This document shows, in pieces, positions 48,302 to 61,830 of a stretch of DNA of 64,000 nt (positions within the stretch are counted from its first letter, which is position 1; the number at the start of each line of letters is the position of its first letter). The stretch is from Tyto alba (Eukaryota > Chordata > Aves > Strigiformes > Tytonidae). A program made the translations under genes and the position numbers. The DNA lies in NCBI RefSeq assembly GCF_018691265.1, contig NW_024881330.1, positions 15,189,386 through 15,253,385 of the forward strand, given 5' to 3'. Below the pieces are notes generated by a model that saw only the letters and a list, made by a program, of their open reading frames with translations, was not told where the DNA came from and searched no databases.

Positions 48302-48375
48302 GATGCAGTCGAACTGTTAAGACAGAGCCCTTCCCCAAGATGTAGTTGAATTGTTAAGACAGAGCCTTTCCCAAA
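48302..48375. repeat. two diverged tandem copies of a 37-bp unit
   Basis: 48302-48338 and 48339-48375 share about 32 of 37 bases, including TTAAGACAGAGCC. Four of the five differences are C in the first copy and T in the second. Confidence 0.9.
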
Positions 48376-50837
48376 TGGCTCTTGTTTGTTGTAAACATGC
48401 TGACTAAAGATGACAAAGTTTTCCGCATCAGCAGTGCTTTTCTGGGTCTGAATATGTTGACCCCTTCTCAGTAAAACCTTTTTGACGCAAGTGCCCAAAG
48501 GCATGTGAGTTCCTGTTGTTTGTAACTATAAACTACTGGTTAAAAGTGACTTCAGTCACAAGGTCATCACTGTAAAATATTTCTTTGTCTGAAGCAGCAT
48601 GGCACTTGACAACATTTTCAGACTAAATGTGCCTAAGCACCATTTTGATATATTTTAGTATTAAAGAAACAGCTTAGTACCTCCACAGGGAAAATTGTTA
48701 GAAGTTTTTTCATTCAGTGGAGTATCTTCACCTGGTTTATTTGTTATTTCAGCAAAATGAGTGCAGCCCTGTGTTATTTTGGGGATACATCCACTCCTGG
48801 GACTGGGTGCTGAACATGCAGAAAGCAGTCAGGCTATTGCACTTTTGCTGGGTAAAAGGGATGAGGCTTTATCCAGATTCTTGCCTTGTGTTTCAAAGCA
48901 ACTCTTACAAATTGTGTCTTTAGTCCCTTCCGAAGGTGTGTTTGGTACAAGATCAAAGTAGGTAGTTTCCTAACTTGGAGAAACATACACCATGACAAGA
49001 GAGGTAGCACTGCTTCCAGTGCATGTAATAGGTACCACATGCATAAAATCTCTGTGTGACTTTTACTAAGCCAGCCTTTAAAGTGAAATTGGCTCTGAAG
49101 TCCCCTTAGAAAGTGTGCGTGGAAAGCCTATAACACCTTTATTCTACCTAATTGAAGGAAATAAAACCTTTTGATCATCAGTCCAGTATCACAGCTGGCT
49201 GATTTCACAAACTGCTAAGGATAGGTTGATGTGTTCAGCCTTGAACAACCCTTCCTTGTCAGGTTTATTATCTGTTTTGCCCTTACTTTCAGTTTTCCCT
49301 TAGCTAATAAGATGAGCTGAAAAAAAATGAATAGTTAGATTATTTTATAGCTCCTATAAAAATTTCTCAGGTGACTCCCACTTCCCTGAATACCTCTAGT
49401 AGACTGTCTAGTGAACTAGGAGTCCAACAGGAAACAAGAGCAAGTTTGGATAAATTTGTTTTCAATTTGAGACTCTTTAGACTCTCAAGCTTGTATGTTA
49501 AACAAAAAATATGAATCAATCCTGATACAGTTAAAACACAGCATCATAGTCTGTGCGCCCATCCAGCTTCTTCATACCTAGTCCCCAACAGTTTTACCTG
49601 TGGATCTACCTCTGTTATTTGCAGCATATTATTTTTTTTTTTTTTTAAACCCACTGTGAGTCTTCTATAAGTTTATTCAAAATTATTTGCCAGTAACTAC
49701 TACAACTAACTTTTGTGGTAATTCAAATGGTGCAGGCCAAACATATGAAAAAGATTGTTTTAGTAAGGTCTCCTAAAGTTTGATCAAAGCCTGCTAAAAT
49801 TGAACTTGTAGAGCAGTTTGGTCAGGAGCTGAGTTGGAGAAAACTGTACATTTCCCAGAAGGCTGCCTTTCCAGCATATGACGAACTGGATCATCTTTCT
49901 TGGGAAAAACAAAAAAAGAAAGGTAAGTTCCAGCATGACATATTATGTAACAGTTTTGCCATATTGTATAGTGATTTTACACTAAAAATGAGTGCTTTTA
50001 AAAATAACTCATGGAATAAGATTGAAGCATGAGAACTGATAATGCAGCCTTATGAGGAGGGCTGAAAGGAGCAGCTCTGTCTGCAGTCATTTCACCTCAT
50101 TTCACTCAGGAAATAAAGTTGAAAACCATCTGAAGGGGTAATTAAAGTGTGCTGTAATATTTTAATATGCTAGGGTGTTCTTATGCTGGTATTTCTAGAG
50201 ATCAGATGGACTGCACAAAATAAAAAAATAAAATCATTGTCAAAATGTGGTCTAATGGATGCTGTTAAAAGTGGGATTTTTGTTTTAGATATGATTGCTA
50301 TTGTTTATCAGTACTTACAGCTCAATTCAATAGGAGAGGAGATGATAAAAGATTGGTACACTTGCTTGTCAAAAACCTTTTTCTTTCATTTCCATAGGCA
50401 TATGCTTTTGGCCTAAAGCTCACTAAATCTGTTGGGTATGGCAGTTTCTTTCAATATTTGATGTGGGTTTGTGGTAACTGCAGTAGAGAATTTAATTATG
50501 ATGCATAAACTCTACAAATATGTTCAAAACGTCTATGGATCTTTCTTTGTTGGCTTCTTTTCACTTTTCTATCAATTTCTCGTGATTGCTACTTCCTGAA
50601 AGGTCTACAGTTATGTTAAAATTCAGGAAACATTTTTTCACTGTCTGTTCTGTATTGCATCTCTTAGTTTCATCTTGAAGTAATATTGTGCATCTTTTAC
50701 GCTTAAATTTTTGTAGTATGTCTTACACAATTTTTGTAGTTACATTAGACAAAATCAATATTTTATTATATCCATTAGATATATAATTAGAATTGCAATT
50801 ATCCTCTTAAAAAGTAAGAGTTTCAGCTCTTCCTTTA

Positions 50838-50878
50838 ACATACTATATACATACTATATACATATATATATATATATT
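50838..50878. repeat. short AT-rich simple repeat
   Basis: Two ACATACTATAT-like units run into (TA)n of about eight units before TTTGC. Confidence 0.8.
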
Positions 50879-53800
50879 TGCTAGTAAGTAGCTGTATGTA
50901 TCAGAAGGCAACAATTTCAGGCTTTAAGTTTGCCTCTACCTGCATCACAGGATTGTGCAGATGTGGTTCTGTTAGATTTGTGTAGGGAAATACTTTTGAC
51001 AAGAGAGATACCATTTTGTGAGCATGTTAATGAGAGAAGGAACAATTTCTACTCTTGAAATGCTGGATTAGAATTCTAGCCTCAGCAGAAAAATTGTTTA
51101 TCTACAGAAACATCATTGAGTTTCTCTCTGTCACACATCAGTCTTCTTCCAATAACTGTCATATATGTTAATTTTTCCTTTTGTATCTATGTAAGATAGA
51201 TACTATGAGCAGGTAGAAGGAAGATGCATAAGACATTGCATTATCAAACCTATATCATTCAGAGGGTAGGAGACAGTCCTCTTTCTTAACAGCTTGAGTT
51301 TCTTACAAACTGAGTAAGAGCTGAGGGTACAAAGCACACCTGAAATTCATTACACAACTGAGATGACATTATTTTCTATATTAGGATTGTGATCTTCATC
51401 CTTTCTTCTGTGTGCAGATGTGGCTGTTATTTGCATGAAAGCTAGTCATATGTATGATGTATATTTATTTATTTTGTTTATTAATTGTTTTTAACAACTA
51501 TTAATTACTCTGGTTCCTGTGCTTGCTTATTCAAAATGTAAACAAAGCTCTGGAACTCAATGAAATTCCTCAGGTGCTTAAAACGAATCATTTGCCATTC
51601 TTTTCAGAATCAAGTCCTTAGTCCTTTTGCTTGTGTCCTGCTCTGATATAGCAGTTTTTGACACTTAAACTCACCTTCCTTCACCAGAGTATTTGTGCAG
51701 ACAGTATATTTCTGCCATAAGAATATGTTTTTATTGCAATGATAAATCCTTGAAAGAGGAGTTTGTAATGGAAACACTGACTGCGCCTTAAAAGACCATG
51801 GAACCTGAAGGCTAGGCAACTCTTTACAAAAACAAGGGCATATTTTAAAATAGACCTACCATTCCTACTTTATAAGGATTAGAGAAAATTAAATGGTTTA
51901 GCTTCAACCTGGAGGCAAAGCCAGCAATGATGACTGTATTGCACCAGATACAAACTTGGTCCGAGACCTTAGACATTCAGCTTTCCAAAGATCTTACAAT
52001 CTACCTAGTATCAGGCAGCCAGGGGAATCCTGGAAGGAAAAACAAAGTGCCACAGGAAGCGGCATTGTGATTCAGAAGGTGACGTTCTTCACCCTGAGTC
52101 ACTCATGCCCTGCTGGGGTGCTCTCCTGCAGGTAAATCCCAGCTTTGAGGCTCTGAGTCCTGACCACTCCATGCTGTAAAATATTTGATGACACTTGTCA
52201 CAAGAATAGCAGCATCTATCCTGGCTTTTGGCTATATTTCAAACTGGGTAATTGCCTTAGAGTTATGATTGCTTTAATTGCCTATGGTTCTTTCTTCTGT
52301 ATTTCCTTCCCCTTGTTCTGTCTCATGTTGCTGGCACCATTATAATAGCCGTTGTGTTTCTAGGGGTGACTGGCTTTGTTTGATGCCCAAGGGGACCTGT
52401 CTAGATTTCAGTGATTTCTGAGTTGCTGCTTCTGTGTTGTGCCTTTTTAGCTTGTGACACCATTGAAACAAAAGCTGAACTGCCTTTCCTGTTTGGAAAG
52501 TTCCCAACCTACTGGGATTCATATCCAAATAAGAATACTGCTAGCCTGAGGAACACTGGAAATTTGTGCTATGCCAGTAAATAAAAATAATCTTTACATA
52601 GCATCACAAGCACCAAACAGCACAAAGTACAATAGGCAGAAGATGCCATTTTCACATAGGAGACATATTTGGCTTGAGTCCGTTATTATATTCTATTTCT
52701 AGTGCATATTTTAACACTACCAGCAAATTGTCAGCCACATGTATCTACATCAGGACCACTTAGCACACACTCATAAAGAAGGAACAATTACTCTACTCCT
52801 TTTCAGATTATTTTTAAAATAAGGAAGTTCTTTCTTACAATTATGGAATAATAAGCACCGCAATTAATATTAAGGACCAAAGTTTGCTAGGTAATAAAAG
52901 CACAAATAAACTTAATTCTCCTAAAATTCAGTTGAAATTTTATCTAGCATGACATAATAATAACTGATTTGGTATCTTTTCAGTGGAAACTACTTAATCA
53001 AATGCAAATTTTAGAATGACTCTGAGGATCAGAAACCACACACCAAATATCTACTTTCAGAAGATTTTTATGGTGATTTATAATGGAGAAAATGAAAGAA
53101 CTTCAGCCATCACCTTTCTATCAAATGCTGCTGTAATTCCAAATTAACATGCTTCATGTTATCTGCTAGCTCAGCTGCTTGCTTTGCATTCATTACAATA
53201 TGAGAAACACTGGTTCCTTGGTAATTTTATTAATTTTTATGTCTGAGAGTAGGTGTTTTGAGTTTCTTCTATTCCAAGCATATAGCAGAAAAGACTCTTC
53301 TACTGCTTTGTTAGAAACCTGATCTCAGTAATTACTGTCTTTTGACTTGGTTCTGTTGCTTTCAAAGAGCTGAGAGTACACAGTGACTCACAAGACACGT
53401 TGGCACCTGGCAGAATCATGTCCTAATCGATCTGTGTGGTGCTTGGTGGTTTCAGTTGGCAGAGTCATGCAGACTACTGCCTTTTATTGTATTATACATT
53501 CCAACCTAAGTGCTTTTGCAAGCCTTGAAGTTTTCTTTGAGCTCCAGATTCAAGTGTTTCTGAAGAATTAGTGTAAAAATCCTTCAAGGTATCACATTTC
53601 CTGACTTTCATAATGAAAACATGCTAACTGCAAATTTAATAAAATTTTGGTGAAGGAAAATGAAGCAGTGTTATTAAGGTTGCAACTCAGAGCAAGTTCA
53701 GAAGCTCTGTGAGTCTTAATGGACCTTCTGATACACGTGCTGTGAGTTAGGGGTCTCTTTAAGCCCCAAACAAAACACACTCCATGTAAAAACTGAAAGA

Positions 53801-55116
53801 AACACAGCTAATATTGACATAATCAGCAATTATTTCATTCAGTTCTGTTTAGTAAGGGGCCACCTTGCCTTTAGCTTTTGCCAAAGCTTCCACTGAAGTC
53901 AACAGACTATTTAAGCACTCAGCAAGCATATCCTCTTACTTTATTTCCTTGGTTTATTTTTGAAAATTTACAGCCTTCTAATGCATATACCTGTGCACTT
54001 ATACATGTCCTTTCAGTACTTTAATCTAAACTGGTTTTATACTGTTCTTTGGCAGATACAGTACAGCTGTCTAGTTGCTCATTTTGTGTGAAGATTACAA
54101 AGGGTGCAGATGAAACTAGATCTGGAGGCATGAATGTAAGAAAAGCCTTAAGAATGCCTTAAGAAATGACAAATTTTAAAATGGAACCTGAGTTCCCATT
54201 TCAGGTATATTTTTTTCTGTAGATGGGGCTTGCCCACGTTGCAGAGCTGATTTCAGTTATCCTTTTATAGTTGACTTTAAACCCAAATCTATATTATATC
54301 CCTACATTATGCATGATGGTGCTTTTAACTTCAGATACTGATCTGCCAGAGGGGTTAATCTAAGCTTCAGCTAGCATGACTCTTCAGTTGTTAACAGGAC
54401 ACAAGCTGCCTCCTCTTCTTTGCTGTCAGTCTTTTACCGTCTGCCCCAAACTTCTCCCCTGCACCAAAAAGGCCTGGAAGTTCTCTCTCAATTCACACAG
54501 GAGCATTTCAGACCCACAGTTCATCTGTCTGAAGACCAAGGACAAGTACTGCTGCACCAAAAGGCTTCACACCACGCATAGGTGACTCCTATGAACTCCT
54601 AATTGAACTAAGCACTTCAGTTGTCAATTCCCAGTGTGGCCACCTCTATCAGCATGGGGCTCAGCTGAGCTTAGATAACATAACACCAAAGTCAAATTGT
54701 TTTCTCACATTCTTCAAAGTGTTACTGAAAAGTCAGTGAAACTTATATCCTTCCATGCTTTCCCGCACCTAGAAAAACCAGACCACAGCTCATTTTGTGC
54801 ATTCATTTGTGCTGGATCAAAATTCAATGTTTTTCAGTAGCAACTTCCAAGTGAGGAATGGACACAGGAAAGTACATATGCCAGGGCCTCATCTACAGGT
54901 TGCATATTAAACAGTTTCTAAATGAAAAGGTGGTTTGCTGTGCTATAAAATAAAGTCATCTTTCTGCAGATCTACAGCCCACTGGAACGAGGGCACAGGA
55001 TGGAGTGTGCCTTTTCCAGTATTTCCCACCCACTGACCCAGAGCATGAAACCCACAGAGTTCTTGGAACTGCAAACAGTGTTTGAATTCAGACTAAAACT
55101 GGAAAACAGAAACTGG

Positions 55117-55117
<1 letters not shown>

Positions 55118-55147
<30 letters not shown>
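55118..55147. repeat. 30-nt poly-T tract
   Basis: The longest homopolymer in the window. Similar A or T runs of about 20-27 occur at 22666-22692, 24794-24813, 38818-38839 and 41918-41939. No poly(A)-tailed retrocopy was recognised next to them. Confidence 0.9.
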
Positions 55148-55148
<1 letters not shown>

Positions 55149-58100
55149 AGTCACATCAGTCAATGCTATTTACAAAATCGGTTTATGGAGACCACAGGTG
55201 GACACTCTGACTCATTACACATGAATACTAAATATATCCAAGACAATCTTGGAAAATCCCATAAAGAAAGAGGGAATAGCCGTCTGATTTTTATATTTAT
55301 AACGTTGGGTTTGGATGCCAGTAATGGAAATTATATTTTCACAAAAAGCAGGTGAGGGACAGTAAGGGACTGAATGATTGCCAGGTTGCATGTGGCTGGA
55401 AGGAGAAGAAGGCTCTAAGCTAGACATGGAGGAAGGTTTGTCATGCTGCCGTAGGCTGCCGTTCACATTTGTGGCAGGCTGTGGTGAGGTTAGCAGTGCA
55501 TTCCACAATTGTCAGGAGTTAAGGAAATGTTATGTCCTCTAGACAGGGTGAAAAGCACACCTGCCCAGGAAGCTGGCGTAAAATTCAGTACTGCCCCAGC
55601 CCTACCTCAGTACTACATGGAGAATTTGAGTAGTACTTATGGCCTCATATCCTGCCACATATTTAGTCTCTCTGATCTTGAAAACCAGGGAGGTCCAAGG
55701 TCTGTAATATATACAGGAAAGCAGATAATGGATCCCTTTATGTTTGTCATCACTGAATTCTGTTTTGATGGATGGTTCAGCGCCAAGGCTTCTCCTACTC
55801 TCACCACTGAAGGACAGCTATTGCCAGACTCCCTGCAGTCCCTAACTTAACCCTGAGAAATGTAACAGGGTGAAACTGAAATAAGACATACCAGTTGATC
55901 CTGAAAGCTTACTTTATACATAAGCTGAGAAACAACAGCTTCTGTTAAAAGGAACTAAGGAATGAGTTAGTGATTCTAATCTGTACCCTTTCCTGAATGA
56001 CCAGCAAAATGAATAAACTAGATGCCAAATGCAATTTTTTTACTTATACATTATCCAAGCCTGTAGTGTGGGTTTATGATATTCTCATTGCCAAGATCCC
56101 AAGCCAAATTCTGTCTAGGCAGTGCAGATCAGTTCCTTGCTACTCCAATCTTTGAAACAGCCCCAAGACTAGATAGAACTCTATCACTATTGTCTTGGAA
56201 GTAGCAATGTGTTAGTGGCTGTGAACATAGACACAAAGAGAAACTACAGATGCAAAGTCAAATTAAGTAGTCATAATTGTTCTGGTTGAAGCTGTATAGC
56301 TGAAGAGGTGTCACTGCTTTGTGAAGGCAGTGTTTTTTTGGTTGCGTGGATGTAGTGGGGATTTGCTTTTGGCCTTCCTTCCTACGAAGATGTGCTAATT
56401 TGGATCAGGTTGCTGATCCTTTAGCAAAATAGACAGAACTTCAGAAAAGTCACTCTTGTACCCTGAATGTCTGAAGTTCAGGAGCTGGAACTGGAAATAC
56501 CCAACCAGCCTATCTGCTTGACTCACTGCAGTCAGTCTCTAATGAGCTCTCCACTTGTTTTGTGTGTCTCTGTAATGCTCCTTCCAGCCTGCTACTAAAG
56601 TACTTTTAATGGCAATTTCTGTTTCTTCAGTGCTTTCAAAGGAGTTGATTCTTCAGCATATTACGCTCATTTCCATCCATTCACCTTTAATACTATCTAC
56701 TTCAGTAGACTTAAACCAAAATAAAATATTGCTTGAAATGTTCAGGATGTTGTTGTTGTCTGTTGAATTTAACTCATCACCAGTGCAGAAGACGCAAACA
56801 GCACAGTGCAAATGGAAAAGTTTATTGCAAAACCAGAGGGATGGCAAAGTAGTATCCCTTTTTTTCCCTTAGAAGAATGAACGTCTTTGTTTCAACCTTA
56901 GGTCCAGCAATTTCTACCAGCTCACTGTCTGAAAATCTTGGTTCTGCATTGATCATCATAGTCATATGAGATTATTTAACAGGTATTTTGTTGCCAAGGT
57001 CACATGAAATTAGTTAACAAAAACTTAAAAGCAAATTCGCCAGCTCATCTCTCATTGAAACACTCTTTTGGCTTAAAAGAACCTGCCGAGTTGTAAGAAT
57101 AAGCAGGATTGGGCATTTTCCCAATAATAAGATGGCAATAACAGGGAGGAATGCTTGGCTATGTTCTATGGTAAGTGAACAATGCATCCATGAATTTCAT
57201 ATGTTTATATTCTTAGACACTTTATGATGACTTAGATCTGTGGCTAGTTTTAAATTACCCAATGCAGGAAAATCACACAGGTGGTCTGCAGCCATCGCTA
57301 AGACTTATGAGTACCCCCAACAAAAGTAAAAGGAAATGTAAATCTTATTTTGGGGCAGGTGGAAAGGAAACTTTCGGATGGTAAAGGATAATTTTATGAG
57401 CCCAACTATGTTTCATTTAAAGTTTTGTAATGGCTCTTCACTTCAGTCCAGTTCCACTCAGAGCACACTTTCTGTGGTCACTGTTACAAAGAGCAGCACT
57501 ACTGGAAGATTTGCTCTCTTTTATGAGGTAAAAGGGTCAAAAGACAAAAAAGGTTTGAGTGTTTTGATACTAAACACCTGAAAGCTACACCCTGCTTCAG
57601 AAGCAGAGCTCCCTTGCTGCTGTAGGTCTCATCGCTCTCTAGACTCATGGATCTCAAGTTCAGGTTTCAGTGTGTACCGATTTCAATAAGAAGGGATAGT
57701 GTACTCCTTACTCAAAGCGTCCTGTGACTAGATGGTTAGGCTCTCTCCTGGGAAGCAAGAGCTGTCAACTCGGGCTCTATCATCCTAGAAGGTCCACAAG
57801 CCAACTATCCTACTTGAGCAGGTATCATAACCTCCAGGTTACCGTGTAACTCGCCTCTTCCCACTATCTTTAAATGAAGGTGGCTGTGGCTGCGGGTCTC
57901 AGTGCACTTCATTCATGTGAGCACACCCAACAAATCAAGCAGTTTATGGCTGCAGTTTCCTTTTGTATGAATCCCAAACAGCCCCAGGAAGGAGATTAGC
58001 TTCTGAATACTGAGCTCAGCCAAGGTAGCGGTTCTTGTGAGTGGAAGTAATAACTGGAGGTGCCCATCCAGCCACAGGTGCATATATGGATTAAATGCAG

Positions 58101-61082
58101 CTTTCCAACATCCCTTGGAGTCAAAATCATGCATTTAATTGCATTTTAGGAGTCTCTTTCATTGCAAAGGAGGTTTGTCACTGAATGTGTGAACTGTATT
58201 CATTCACCCTGTATAGATATTAAAACATAAAACTACTTACAGGACTTCCGAGGCCCAGAGGTCATCTAAGTGAGTAAGAAATGTTCTGTATTTTGAAAAA
58301 CAAGAGATGAGGCCTTTCAAGAAAGAATCAAGGCTGCTCTTGTCTTAAAGGCAATTGTTCTTTAACTAGTCTGGCTGCTCTGCATCCTTCAAAGGAGACC
58401 ACGCTGTGTCAGCTAAATGATTGAAAAAATAGGTTTTTTACCAGACAGTGTAAAGTTGGATTTTCCAAATTGTTTTAAACAAAGTTGAGACACCACAAAA
58501 CTTCAATTCAGTACGAATTGTTCTTTGTGCTGCTTCCACTAAGGAAAAATGCACAAAGTATTTCCTTTGCTGAACCCAAAAATTCTTCTCACTTTTGCTG
58601 CAAGAGATTTGGGTTTAGTTCAAAGGCTTTACTTTTTAAACCATAAGAATTTCTTGCTAGACACTGTGTATGTGAGCCTGTGTATACCTCTGTGATTTTA
58701 AAATAAACATATTACAGTTTTAACCTTTTAAAATTTCCCACAACAACATTCTACTTTAATTCCTTTAACTCCATTCCCAATCCAGGCCAACTAAAAGTCT
58801 TTCTTGACCTGATAAGCACCTGAATAAAGTCCTTCTTTGTCTAATTTCATTAAATATGGGAGAAGAAATGTTTGGATTTGTCTGTTTTTTTCCCCAATAG
58901 TAAGAAAAGAGTTATTCGGTGACTCAGCACTTCCTTACATCCCCCAAGGTCACATAGAGACAATGTTGCAGCAACAAACTTTTGAGTCCTGGTTGCATAA
59001 TATAACCATTGTATCACTGGGAGGGAAAAGGGGAAAAACTAACAATTCTTCTAACAGAAGAGCCTTGGGCATCTGAGGATCTGCCAAGAGCTATTGACTC
59101 CATTATGATAAACAATGTAGACAAAGAGAGGATTTCTAACATACCTTCTTGCTGCCTCCTAAGCAAAGGTTTAGCCACAAAAATTAGTGGGGAAAGGGAA
59201 AGGATGAACATCTGTGTGAGAACCTATTCACTGCAGAACTTTTTAGGTTCTTTAAAATCTCAATAGAGTTTGAGAATCTAACTAACAGAAACCAGAAACC
59301 ATTCCTGCTGACTTAGGAGATTTGTTTCTCCCACTGAAGAAAACTCCAGCTGCAAGGAAGCCCGTGGCTGTCCTCATGCAGTGCCCTCATTATAAATAAC
59401 AAATGCTTAAAGCAGTTGCTGCTGCAAATACCCTCATGCCACTCCTGCCGTGAATAATCTACCCAAGCAGTGCACCGGGTCGATAGGAGCATGGCATGCT
59501 GCTGCTGTCTGAGCGAATGGCATTCAGCGAATGAATGGTGGGCTGCTCTGCACAGGGGCAGGGTACGGCTGAGCAAAGCAGTGCCTCTGCAGCCCCCCAG
59601 TGATGCCCAGTGGGCTGGATCTCCATTGTCTTCTCCAAAGCCAGAAAATGCTCTGCTGTGAGAGGAATACAGTTGGAGCTGGGAGCTGGTGCCTTGCTGT
59701 GTTTGCGTGAGGCAGCAGCTCCTGCTGAGGCTGGAATGACACCCTCTTTTTTTTCCCTCTCTCTAGTTAGACCACTGGTCTCAAGCCATGAGCCAGGAAA
59801 AGGACATACTACCAAAAAGCAAGGAGAGTGTGTATGTAACTCATGAACACTGAATTCCAGAAATTCCCTCGGCTCAAATCCTAGCTCCAGTGGTAATGAC
59901 AAGAAACTAGAACAGCCAAAACCAGAGCCTAAAGGACCAGGAAACAAGCTGATCAGATCTGAAGTGTCTGTTGTCCCCCATTGTTCCCCTCAGGCAGATA
60001 TTAAATACCACTCAGTTGAAATTCCCAGGGACAGGGCCTGATTAACCTTTTTTCCAGAACATACAGGTGTCTCAGAAGTGGAATACAATATTGTAATGCT
60101 GTTCATTCTCACAGCACCTACTGAACACTAGCTTCTTCAGTACACTGTACACTATGAGGTAGTTATTCAACTTTATTGGTTACATTAGAGAAATGCCGCA
60201 CCTTATTTTTAATCTAATGCAAAGCAGTTGTTTTTTATTTTTGTGTGTGCTGTAGTTGGCAAAGATTAACAGCTTACATGTCCCAGCAGTTTCTTTTGTC
60301 TTCCTTGCATTTTAAATAAAATGCAATGGAAATTCAGTACTCTGATCCGTATTCTCCCTTCTACCAACATAATTTCTCAGACCTCCCTTCTACTGTCATC
60401 AGAAAATCATGTCAATATTCCACACCACCTGATGCATCTCCTTGCCACTTTATCTAAAGATCAGAGAAAACATATGTAAAGTACTAACCAAACTGTGAAC
60501 AATTATAACCACTGGGCCTGGAAACAACGTAATTTGCAAAACATGTTGTCTTTATTATAACTTACACAAATAGCCTAAAAGTGAAAAGGCTGGTTGTGTG
60601 CAATGATCTCATACACCAGTTATTATATCTAAAATATAAATATTGAAGAAGCTTTGGGAATGTGTTGTTTCCCCTGAGTACCAGAAAGAGCACAAGCATA
60701 AAAATGCCTGAATCCCAGAGCACACTTAAAGTTTTCCTATAAGGAATATATTATGGAAAACACTGGGAAAGCTGGGAACTTGTATCAGAGCTGATAACTG
60801 CATTGATGCAAACAAAAACAAAGGAAGGAAGAAAAGACAAACAAAAAGAAAAAAAAAAAAAAAAGCTCTTCAAATGGAGTGGAATGCATCATTTATATTT
60901 ATTTGTCTCTCCAGTTCCATGGAATGCAGCTCTAAGTTGATTCATAATTAAGAGAGTCTTCAACTGGAAAGATTGAAGGTCCATTGTGTTTATTTACTGG
61001 AAAACCATGTCATCAGTCAAAACTTTGCTGAGGAAAGGAGAAGGGTGTTGTGATTTCAGTGTGAATTCCATTGTTTAATTAA

Positions 61083-61319
61083 TTTAAATCCCCACCAGTT
61101 ACTGGTGAAGTTTAACTTTAGGATACTTTGTTCAGTACTTTTCTTGTAGGTAATAAATGCCTGAAGAGAAACACTTGATATGGTGCACTCTTAATGTCTT
61201 TAAATCCCCACCAGTTACTGGTGAAGTTTAACTTTAGGATACTTTGTTCAGTACTTTTCTTGTAGGTAATAAATGCCTGAAGAGAAACACTTGATATGGT
61301 GCACTCTTAATGTCTTTAA
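61083..61319. repeat. exact tandem duplication, 116-bp unit
   Basis: Positions 61083-61203 are identical, as far as I can read base by base, to 61199-61319: offset 116, 121 matching bases, with a short TTTAA overlap at the junction. The unit contains no gene. Confidence 0.97.
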
Positions 61320-61725
61320 TACCAAATTCAATGTGGTGTGGTATACCTGTGGCAAATGTAGGAAACCAGAAAAAAAAGGGACACAATTAATTGTCCACTT
61401 CTCAGTTGTGGCCGTTGGTGAGAACTTGAAATGGGTACAGTGATACTGCCAGCCATTCTTGGAAGAAACACCACTGCAGAGGGCAATTAATACTGCTTGT
61501 TTATTTCCTGGCAGCCTGCAATGCATACTGGGCCACTGAGGGAGAGCCAGTGGCTGCTTTAATCTTCAAGAATTAGCAATAACATGCTGTGGCAGAATTT
61601 TAGAGATCAGATTGAATCCATATTAGCTTTATTGCACTCACAAAATATTGAGACCACACGGACTCTGGTATTTTCCTGTACACTCATAAATGCCACTCAG
61701 ATTCTGGAATTGAACATCTGATTTT

Positions 61726-61830
61726 TTATTTTATTTTATTTTATTTTATTTTATTTTATTTTATTTTATTTTATTTTATTTTATTTTATTTTATTTTATT
61801 TTATTTTATTTTATTTTATTTTATTTTATT
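61726..61830. repeat. (TTTTA)n microsatellite
   Basis: About 21 uninterrupted TTTTA units on the plus strand, bounded by GATTT on the left and GTTTCCC on the right. Confidence 0.97.

Larger units (their letters stand above)
46351..61082. other. intergenic, 5' side of COLEC10 (distal part)
   Basis: No cysteine-rich TNF-receptor exon of the neighbouring TNFRSF11B and no other gene was recognised. A GC-richer stretch at about 46600-47160 and another at 59450-59950 have longer open frames (159 and 162 codons), but these are low-complexity Pro/Ser/Arg-rich texts typical of chance. The repeat cluster at 48198-48375 is the main landmark. Confidence 0.65.

Noticed and set aside
46000..48540. complete LTR around the 48198-48375 repeat cluster
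   Set aside because: A TATA-like TATATAAAG on the minus strand near 47870 was noted, but matching TG...CA ends, a poly(A) signal in the right place and a duplication could not be found.
59459..59947. 162-codon minus-strand reading frame
   Set aside because: Pro/Ser/Ala-rich text with no recognisable domain, in a locally GC-richer stretch where long chance frames are expected; no splice or promoter support.
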